A program made the position numbers and the translations under genes. This document shows, in pieces, positions 12,501 through 23,074 of a stretch of DNA of 64,000 nucleotides. This DNA comes from Achatina immaculata (Eukaryota > Mollusca > Gastropoda > Stylommatophora > Achatinidae). The stretch spans positions 36,723,584 to 36,787,583 of the forward strand of contig CM019719.1 of NCBI GenBank assembly GCA_009760885.1, in the 5' to 3' direction. The notes under the pieces were generated by a model that worked only from the letters and a program-made list of their open reading frames with translations, was not told the origin of the DNA and did not search any database. Position 1 is the stretch's first letter. Every line of letters begins with the position of its first letter.

Positions 12501-15500
12501 GGGGCATTATTCAGAACCTCCAACATTGTGAGAGATAACATTAAAGCCAGGATAGGTTCTAAGGACTGTTATAGCCAGAGGTGGAGTGGGGGATATGCTC
12601 TCCACTCCAATTAAATGTCTCCAAGGTGTGCATTTCAAATAGCCTCTGACAGTCAAGTCCAGCTCCTGGCCTTCTCGTGGTGGAACTGTTCAAGCTGACA
12701 GGAGAAGGGGGCGAAGGCAAATATCTGGCGCCTGAAAACCAGATGCCTCGGGTAGATGAGAGTCATGTTTGGTAGCTCATCTAGGAGAAGGAAAATTCTG
12801 ATTAAAAACCCGCTGACAGCGAGATTCTTCAGCTGCCCTGCATGGGGTGAAACTCCTCCTGCCAATGAAGAAAAATGCCATTAGGGTTGCTGCGTAGCGC
12901 TGTCGTGGAAAAGGTGAAGGAAAGGATTAAGTGAAGTGACCAGTAGTCTCGAGATCAGGACTATTCAAATCACGGCACCTCTGCTCTAGAGGACGGCCTC
13001 GTCCTATATACACACATACTGGGGCAGACTGCCCTAAACCGGCTTAACCCAGGGGTCAAACTAAGACATTGCTGGCGAGAATCTTCGGCTGCCACGCGTG
13101 GAGTGAAACTCTTTGCGGTCAATGAAGAAAATGCGATTAGGGTTGCCGGGCGGCGCCGCTGTGAAAAGGTGATGTAAAGGATAGAATGAAGTTTAATCGG
13201 TATGCCACTAGTCTTTTGGCGAGAGCTACTCATACCACAGCACCTCTGCTATAGAGGCCGGCCACGTCTGATATACACCCATACTGGTGAAATATGCCTA
13301 TACCGGCTTAACCCAGGGGTGAAACTTAATGACTTGATGATATCACGGTACCCCTGCTCTAGAGGTCTGTCACGTCCTAAACACGCCCACACTGGGATAT
13401 ACCTAAACTAGCTTAACCCAGGGGTGAAATTTACTAGTGGCGAGGATTCGTCCTCCTGGACAAAGCTCCGTCCCGATCACAGCTAGGAAGGGTAGCGGCC
13501 ACGACAACAAACTGCTGAAGCCGGAGACACTGGACCAGTGCAGTTTAGATAGGCAACCATCTCTCACCCGGCGGGGATGTATGTGTATCCTAATCACGCT
13601 GAGGTTTTCCGGTGAGAAAGTCAAACGGTGGACTGGATGGGCAACCACCTCTCACCCGGCGGGGATACACGGGTATCCCAAAACACGTCAAGATTTTCCG
13701 GTGAGAAAGTCCAACTCTAGGCTGGATGGGCAACCACCTCTCACCCAACGGGGATATACTTATATCCAAAACACGTAGAGGCTTTCCGGTGAGAAAGGCC
13801 AACTCTAGATTAAACTGGTGCAATGAAACCCCGGTGTCACGCAATCCCGCTTAAGCGACCCACTGAGAATACAGGCTCAAGCCCCGCGATACTCTGAACC
13901 TCTTGTGGTCCTCTCAAGGATCTCGTGTGGTCCTCTCGGGAACCACAGGATGACCACAGGACCTATCGAGGACCACAAGAGTAAATTCAGTAGGATCATA
14001 CCGTGGTCACGGTGGTAGAAGCAAACGAAGAAGAAGAAGAAGAAGAAGAAGAGCCAGGATACAAGAAGGAAACAACACTTATTTTGTCCTTAGACATTTG
14101 TTACAATAAAAAAATCCTGTCATGTAACACCAAACTAAATATATACAAGACACAGCAGACCAGTTGTCTTGTATGAATCTGAAACATGGAGCACCACAAA
14201 ACAAGATGAAGTACAGATGAAAACAAAATCGTGAAAAGAATTTTTGGACCAATTAGGGATCCTATATCACAAGAATGGAAAATTAAAAGTAACAGAGAAA
14301 TACATGCACTATTCCAGTCTCCACTTATAGTTATCATTACGAAAAATTAACAGATTGTGATGGCTCAGACACTTGGAGAGGATGGACGAGAAAATAGACA
14401 AAAAGGTTTATATAGAAGTGATTAATGGAGACAGAAAAAAAGAGGCAGACTGAGACAGTGGTAGTGAAACAACCTGAAAGAAGACCTATAAGCCCTCAGA
14501 GTAGACAACTTGCAGGAAAAGACTAAGAACAGAGAAGAATGGAGACAAATGAATGAATGAATCTATATGTGACTTGTATCTATTTATCAGGAATGCTCTT
14601 TGCAGGAATTTCTATGATATGCAGGAAACTCTCTACTGTAGAGAGCGGAACAACAACACAACTCCTTCAGATCATCAGAGGAAGTACCCTTCCCCCCCCC
14701 CTCAGACAAGTGTTTTGGCCCTATTAAACTCCTGACACTCTAAGGGGGGTGAGCCCCTCTGGGTAATGACTCCCAGAGGTCTTGTGAGTTGTTGCTTTTT
14801 TTTCTTCCAGTTGGCACTGCACTTTGAAGTGTGTCTTTAGCGATTTAGCTACGGAGGACTGGTACTGGTTGTGGCAAACAAAATTATTTATGTTATCAAT
14901 GCTTGTTTCGCATACTCCACAGCCAGCATGAAGCCTTTTCTACTGTTTCTGAAAGGCTTTTCAATGCCCTTGCTCTTACTTGTCCTTTTATGCCCAGTTG
15001 CTTACATAGGTCATATGCTGATGTTGCTATGAATCCTCTCACTGACTCCTGCCCCCCGCCTCAGTTGCTTGGCCAGATCATTGTACTTCTCACATTTGAA
15101 TAGATGTTGCTCCTCTATTCTTGTTTTGTACAGAACCATAAGCTCGATCATTATTAGTTCCTGTTTTTCTATGGAGTACACTACAATGTCCTGTGTTCTT
15201 GATGGCAGTCAGGTATTCTCTTCTTCCTACTAGGTCCGCTATCACATCCCAATCTTTTCCACCATCTAGCAGTGATAGTAAGGGAATGTCTTCGATTTCA
15301 ATATTCGATGTTGTACCAGTATCTATGAAGTATTTAGGTTGGACCTCAACTCTTTTGCTGTTATTTGCTTTATCTTTTGCTCTGTCTACAATGGCTACTA
15401 GTTCCTGCAGTACTCTGTTGTGCTGCCAGGTGTAGCGTCCTTGGGCTAATGATACTCTGCATGCTGACAGCACATGTTCCAATGTTTGCCTTTCATTGTA

Positions 15501-18500
15501 GAGAGGGCACTTTGTGTCTTCTTATAAACCCCATTTGTATAGATTGGAGCCTGTAAGCAGAAGGTCGTAAGTAGTTCTGATGATGAAGCAGAGTCTCAAG
15601 GGTGCCATTTTTCCAGATGTCATTCCATGTTAATGATCTCTGCAGGGCTTCCTCCTATGTTGTCCATTGATCTTGCTGTGCCTGTTGGACTGCCTTCTGG
15701 ACCCACTTATCCTCTGAATTCCTTACTTCCCTGAGGATCATATTCCTTCTTTCCTTACAGGAGGCCTAAATACTAGACAAGATACAGAAGGCCTAAATAC
15801 TAGACAAGATACAAAAGGCCTAAATACTAGACAAGATACAGAAGGCCTAAATACTAGACAAGATACAAAAGGCCTAAATACTAGACAAGATACAAAAGGC
15901 CTAAATACTAGACAAGATACAAAAGGCCTAAATACTAGACAAGATACAGAAGGCCTAAATACTAGACAAGATACAAAAGGCCTAAATACTAGACAAGATA
16001 CAGAAGGCCTAAATACTAGACAATATACAAAAGGCCTAAATACTAGACAAGATACAGAAGGCCTAAATACTAGACAAGATACAAAAGGCCTAAATACTAG
16101 ACAAGATACAAAAGGCCTAAATACTAGACAAGATACAAAAGGCCTAAATACTAGACAAGATACAGAAGGCCTAAATACTAGACAAGATACAGAAGGCCTA
16201 AATACTAGACAAGATACAGAAGGCCTAAATACTAGACAAGATACAAAAGGCCTAAATACTAGACAAGATACAGAAGGCCTAAATACTAGACAAGATACAA
16301 AAGGCCTAAATACTAGACAAGATACAGATAAATGGGGCACACTCTGTAGTTTAAAAAAAAAATTGGAAAATCAGCTGAAACTGAAACAAGAAATAATGAA
16401 AAACATAACCAACATTTCAAATATTTTGATCATATCAAAGAATGCAGTACAATAATGAAAACTGTTTGAGGGAAAAGTATAAAGAAAAAAGAAATAGGAC
16501 AACAATGAAATGGGTGATGGGACAATGTAAAATGGTGGATGGAATTCGGCATGGCTGGGTGCACCATGAAAGGATGAAATAAAACAACCTGGAGATCCAG
16601 TGCAGTCAACCTCCTGTAATGATGACTGGGTGAAAGAAAAGAAAATAATTAAGCGTAGCTTTTTTCGGTTAATACCATATAACGGTGCACCAAAGAACAC
16701 AAAGTAAAGTGTTGTAATACTAAAGATAACTAAAAAAAAAGAACCAACTAACCTTCTATTAGTTTATTCAACAGCTCAGCTCTTCCATGATTTATACAGT
16801 AACGAATCTCAAAGTTGAAATGAGAAAATAATTTTTCAAGGTTCTTTAGATCAATATCACTACCATCTCTGTAACGTCCTTGTGAGTCTTTTGTGTTTAT
16901 AATAATTATGGCCACTCTCCGTCCTTCATCAGAAAATGAATAACATTCATCATCCCTGAAATGTTATATTTTTAGATTTTAAAAAAAGATTTCATTGCTT
17001 TTGAAGTGCCTTAGTCTACTGCCTAAGTCTACTGCCTTAGTCTACTGCCTTAGCCTACTTCTTTTTCATATTTTCTTCTACGGTCCTCTTGCTTTTATAC
17101 TGTTGCCAGATTATTCTCATTCTTCACCAGCTACCTAAAGACTACATCTTACTGGTCTATAAGAGAATGGGACAGTGTTACATTCAAGTCCTTCACAGCA
17201 GTTCTCAGGTCACTTCAAGTTAAATCTTCAAGTCTCACATCACTATCTTCAAGTCTCACATGACTGTCTTTAAGTCTCGAGTCACTTATCTTCATTTCTC
17301 AACTTACTATCTTCAAGTCTCAAGTTAAATCTTCAAGTCTCACATCACTGTCTTCAAGTCTCAAGTCACTATCTTTAAGTCTCAACTCACTACCTTCATC
17401 ACTATCTTCAAGTCTCAGGTCACTATCTTCAAGTCTCAGGTCAATATCTTCAAGTCTTAGGTCACTATCTTCAGGTCTCAAATCATTATCTTCAAGTTTT
17501 AAGTCAATATCGTCGGGTCTCAAATCAATATCTTCAAGTCCTAAGCCACTATGCTCAAGTCTCAAGTCACTATCTTCAAGTCTAAAGTTTAGATTAAAAC
17601 TCCTGTAAGTTGCTTCAAGTCAGTTTTAAGTCATGTGTCTTGCCTTGGGGTAAAAATGTTTGAAAAAGTATCTATTGGTTCCAACTATCTGATCAGCAGT
17701 ACTAAATGTAATTTATCATACTGCAGAATTGAGTGATCTATACTAAAATGTGAACCATCTTGTTGCACACTCTTCTTGCTACTCTGCCATGAATATGTGC
17801 TTTCTTTATTTTGTTTTGTACAATAATGCTATTACTTTTAAATGTTAACATCACCCGGGACTTGGTTTTATTTTGTTTAACAGAGTAAAAATAATTAATG
17901 CAAAGGTATTTTTTAAAAAAAGAAGCTTTACATATACACAAAATGGATATATAAACAGGATTTCTCATTGTGTGTGTCTGTGTGTTTTTTTTTCCCATTT
18001 GAAGTTGGATTTACTCTGTTCATACGGCATTGACATTAGTTGGGTTAAGACTTGCATGGGGTGCTTCCAGTGTCAGGCTATTGTGCCACACAAAATAGTA
18101 AGAATTACCATGTTCTCTGAGGTGGGAGAGCATGATGAGATAGCTGTTTTTTAAAAATCTAATTATGAAGTTTAGGAGAAAGTCCTTTTTTATTTACACA
18201 TTTTCAAACTAACATTCTTCTTACAGTTTCCTGTCTTCAAGTCTCAAGTCACTATCTTTAAGTCTCAACTCACTACCTTCATCACTATCTTCAAGTCTCA
18301 GGTCACTATCTTCAAGTCTCAGTTCAATATCTTCAAGTCTTAGGTCACTATCTTCAGGTCTCTAACACTTACTTCTGGTCTTTTATGACTTGCTCGATGC
18401 TCTGTCCTAGACAAAAGAACAAAGATAACAATATCTTAATTTTTTTAATAAAGTAACAAAAATATATAAAAAGAAAAGATTCCCATTCGAAAATATTTCT

Positions 18501-18957
18501 GTTGTAATATATATATATATATAAGAACAAAAAACGTAATGCTTATGAGTACTGTAGCATAATATAGCACAAATATGGAATCATGTTATGCGGTGACCAT
18601 AACTGACATGTCTCTTGGAGCTCCTCGGTGAAGATGAAAAATGGAAACTACTTTACAATAACAATTCAGACCATGAAAAACTTACTTTTTTTTTGTTTTA
18701 ATGCCCGCATGGGCTTGCTAGATAATTTTACCACGTGTGTGGTGAGGGTTGTTGATTAAAGTTGCCAAAAGGCAAAAAAACTTACTGAGGTTAAAACTAA
18801 GCAAAAGGTGAGCCACGCTTGCTGGAATATCAGAACTAGATGTGTATGTTTTGTGAATGTTGTTTGGAGGATATAGTTATGATCATGAACATAAAACATT
18901 AATTTAATCAATAAATTTGGGATATATATCACCTAACACATCCCTTCCTTTTCATAA

Positions 18958-18989
<32 letters not shown>

Positions 18990-19176
18990 GTGTATGTGTG
19001 TGTAAGAGAGAGGGGAGAGAGAGAGAGAGAGAAAGAGAGAGATAGAGAGAAAGATGTTGGAACTGTGGTCGCCCTTGGATTTTTTTGGAACTCGGTACAC
19101 TCGTCCTGTCTTTCACCCTGCATGAAATACTTTCCGAAACACCGTTGTTGTCAATATCCGATACCTCGTACCTGTG

Positions 19177-19208
<32 letters not shown>

Positions 19209-20371
19209 CGTGTGTGTGTGTGTGTGTGTGTTTAATTCCAAATTATACATACTTTACAAACATCAGCGGGCTTTAAATGTTCGTGTGTGTGTTTTTTGTC
19301 TACTTTATCTGCAGCGAGATTTAAGCTTTACAGAATGCTCATCAACGTGTTATGTTGAATTCAAGTCAAAACTGGCTGACTGTCATTCATGCAAATTGCA
19401 CATCATCAGTCTTCTGGCCCGATCATCCTCCAGCCGATTTCGCCGATAGCATTTAGATTTCTGATAATATAAACCGGTCACGGTAACCGACGCCATCCAA
19501 AACTTTCCATTTTTTAAAATTTATCTTTCTGTAATTTATTGGTAACTGTCAGTTAATGCGATCACTGGGTGGGTGAATAATAATAATGATAAAAAAAAGG
19601 TAAAGGTAATCCTGTCATGCCTTAGAGGCACATAGGGATATGGTGTTAGTGCCCATATTTTCCTTGACCTGTTAGGTGCACAGATTACAAGAGAATACCT
19701 TTACTCTCTATCAGCTTTTAACAGGAATGATTAATGGTGCTCTAAAAATTCATCTGCAGCGTATTCTGCGAATTCTGCTATATTTAGATTGTGTCTGTCC
19801 CCATCTTATTTGTAGTGAAATTTATACATGGCACTGACACAGAAAAAGTGTTTTTATCTGGTGAACTTTTAATTAACAAAAACAAAATAATTTAACAAAC
19901 TGACTGATAATTAAATGCACGAGAGATAAGGGAAACAATACTTGGTTGGACCAAGACAGAGATGGAAAGACAACATAGAAGAGTATATAAAAGAAATTAG
20001 TGTCATCAACTGGAGAGAGAAGATTAGGAATAGAGAGGAATGGAGGCGAACTTTATCTGCAGCAATGAGCCTTAATGGCTTGAAAAGAAAAAGAAGAAGA
20101 AGAAGAATGATAGTTGATCTAAATGAATCTTTCATGCAAATAATTAATGACAAAGTTTTTTAAATCAACTTTAACGCGGGTTCATTTCCTAAAAAACTGA
20201 TTTCTCAAAGAAATCTCTGGTAACACATTCCGAGGAAGGGGGATAATTCATTGTGAACAGTGGCAGCTTTTCACGAGATGAATTCGGCTATTGGTGGTTG
20301 AACTTTCTCGAGTAAACTAGGCAAGATTTATAACGAAAACTAGAAAAGAGGGATCAGAAAAGGGTGAAGAA

Positions 20372-20404
<33 letters not shown>

Positions 20405-21114
20405 ATGAAATATCTTTAATGAATGACACTGCATTTATTTTTATCTTGTCTAAAATATTTACTCCTTCTTGGTCATTGTCGCGACAACCGCAGTACACTC
20501 GTTGTTTTCACGTAAGTATTTACCATGTTATACCTGATTGTTCAACAATCATTACCAGACTGGATTAGCCCTGACGCAACAAACTGAACAGATAATGACC
20601 GGCAGACAGATTTAACTTCTGACGCGGCAAGCTGACCAGAAGACACCTCTACCCTTGGGGTGGGGTGGGGTGGGTGGGGGTGGGGTGAAAATAGATAGCA
20701 GGGAAACCATGTCGAAGATAAACCAGGTAGAAATCGGACACAGACAGGGACACAACAATAACAATAACAACGACCGACGACGCCTTGATTGCCATTATCT
20801 ACTTCCCCTTTTCTCCAGGTAAAATGAAATGTTTCTCAAAAACGTTTACCTGATGCAGGTGTACTATCTAAGTTATCTCACAAGTGTTTAATGTCTTGAT
20901 ATTAGCTATCTATGCCTTTGTGTAACCAGAAAATTACTTCGACTCCCTTTATTATCAAAAATGTTCAGTTCATGCTAAATGTATTAACTTTATCATACTC
21001 GTCACTATCATCTCATGATTTATAAAAGTCCACCATTTCATTTTTTCATCTCAACTGTCCCCATTTCATATTATTTCAATCGACTTTGAAACTGCTACTT
21101 GTTGAGTGTAAATA

Positions 21115-21157
<43 letters not shown>

Positions 21158-23013
21158 CTGCATCGATCTTCAAGAATCTTGAGAACATATGGAATTCAAA
21201 AGTTATAAGCACAAAAACCAAGTTCATCATCATCATCATCATCAGGTGCCGTGCCGACTGGCGTTGGCTATTATGCTTCTCTAGAGTACACGATCCTTCA
21301 TGCAGGCCATCAGTTCAGTTGGTGATCTCCTCTCACACCATCCCGTCAGACTGTTCAATATTATTTCTCTTGGTCTTCCTCTTGATCTTCTTCCTTCTAT
21401 TTTTCCTGTTGTTATAATATTTTCTATGCCCCCTCTTCTCATTGCATGTCCTATGAAAGTACATTGTCTCTCTCTTATCTTTTTGACAAGGTTTTTTTGT
21501 CTCTCCAGCTCTTCTCATACATTCTTCATTAGTTATTTTTTCTGTCCAGGAAATTCGCAACATTCTTCTAATAAACCACATTTCTGCTGCTTCCAATGAT
21601 TTTTGTGCAGACCTGCCTATTATCCATGATTCACTTCCATATAACAAGATAGGTTCAATATAGTATTTTAGGACTCGTTTTCTAACATTCATTGATAAAG
21701 ATGTGTTAGCTAATATGTTTCTCATTCTCTGAAATGCAGTCTTTGCTTGGCCTATTCTGTTCCTAATTTCTGTTCTGCATTTCCCATCTGAAGTTATTAC
21801 TGCTCCAAGGTATTTGAATTTCTGCACCTGCTTTAGAATAGTTCCGTTTAATTTAATACTGCATGCTGGTGGATTGTGTTTCTTAGATATAACCATAGTC
21901 TCTGTCTTTTTGATGTTCAAAGTAAGGCCTTTCTGTTCACTTTCTTTGGTCACTTTATCCAAGAGATTTTGCAGGTCTTGTTGGTTCTCAGCTATCAGTA
22001 CTGTGTTGTCAGCATACCGAAGGTTGTTAATATTGTATCCTCCAATTTTTATGCCTGGTTCTGTGATGATTGTTCTTAGAATATTCTCGCTGTACAGAGA
22101 AAAAAAGGTCTGGAGATAGTACACATCCTTGTCGCACCCCTTGTTTTATAGGTTGATATTTTCCAATTCTATTTTCAACTCGAACTGCTGCTTCTTGCTG
22201 CCAGTATAGATGTTTTGCAATCCTCAGGTCTTTGCCGTCTATATTGATGTCTTCAAGCATTTTAATAATTTCATTATGTTTCACCTTGTCAAATGCCTTG
22301 GTGTAATCAATGAAGCATAAGTAGAGATCTTTCTGTACTTCTAAAGCTCTTTCTGTTAGTGTTCGTAAAGCATAAATGGCATTGTGTGTTCCCTTTCCTT
22401 CAGCAAATCCAAACTGTTCATCTGCTATTTCCATTTTTATCTTTTTCCTTGTTCTTCTCATAATTATTCTCAGAAGTAGCTTCGTTATGTGACATGAGAG
22501 GCTGATAGTCCGGTGGTCGTCACATTCCTTTGCACCTGGTTTCTTTGGTTAAGACTTAAAAACCAAGTTAAGACTATTCAATTCAAATGTAATATACACC
22601 TTAATTTATGCATGCATAAGCTGGAAAACAACAGACAAGAAATTTGACTCTTTTGAAAACAAATGCCTAAGGAAAATACTCGGTATCAAGTGGAACGAAT
22701 TCAAGAACAATGCAGAGATAGGACAGATGACTGAACAACAACCAGTCTCATGGGTGATCAGGAAAAGGAGATGGACATATGTTAGTCACTTGATGAGAAG
22801 AAACGATCAGAGAATCCCAAAACAAGCTATTAAGTGGAACACAACAGGCCGAAGAAAAAAAGGCAGACCGCATGAAACTCTAAAGAGGACATTGTTAAGA
22901 GAGACCAAATTAACAGGCATAAAATCCCTTGATGAGGTTGAAAGACTCGTCGAAGACAGGAAAAATTGGCGAACTACTATGCGAGCCCTATGTGACGTTT
23001 AACGACACGATAA

Positions 23014-23074
<61 letters not shown>

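Larger units (their letters stand above)
12555..14051 (+). mobile_element. Modular GC-rich non-autonomous retroelement with (GAA)n tail
   Basis: A 1497-base insertion in LINE C flanked by a perfect 10-base duplication, AGCCAGGATA (12545-12554 and 14052-14061). It starts GGTTCTAAGGACTGTTAT and ends in (GAA)8-like repeats, so it moved by retrotransposition. Inside are two to three modules of about 230-270 bases (recurring CACCTCTGCTCTAGAGG and CCGGCTTAACCCAGGGG), then three 88-base units (13551-13810), then an inverted repeat (13900-13981). No RT, and no convincing protein; the open frame at 13437-13778 only reads the 88-base units. A truncated copy lies at 797-1391. Confidence 0.8.
8945..14570 (+). 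mobile_element. LINE C, near full length, interrupted by two other elements
   Basis: Leader 8945-9530 (also found alone at 42240-42640), then EN with YRPAAEKELSREIKNYN, DITAIQEISWPGQG and LINVHAPTEEKDDETKERF. The RT pieces follow at 11450-12330 (TDFEKAYDSIHINSLWN, LGYADDIDIV) and the C-terminus at 14053-14560. Foreign inserts lie at about 10080-10740 (RNase H fragment) and 12555-14051 (modular element). All frames carry stops. Related copies: 19908-20095, 45455-46505 and 59165-59490; the tail is AAG-rich. Confidence 0.85.

Noticed and set aside
13437..13778. 113-residue proline/arginine-rich protein
   Set aside because: The frame follows the 88-base tandem units of the modular element and has no independent support.
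15762..16328. CRISPR-like array
   Set aside because: Units are contiguous without unique spacers, and the DNA is eukaryotic.
15738..16340. 200-codon frame of repeated VSCLVFRPF
   Set aside because: A direct by-product of a 27-base minisatellite in an intron; no exon signals or family.
17320..17565. Heptad-like EDSDLRL repeat resembling a coiled coil
   Set aside because: 21-base minisatellite read on one strand; no start context or splice sites and it overlaps a caspase intron.
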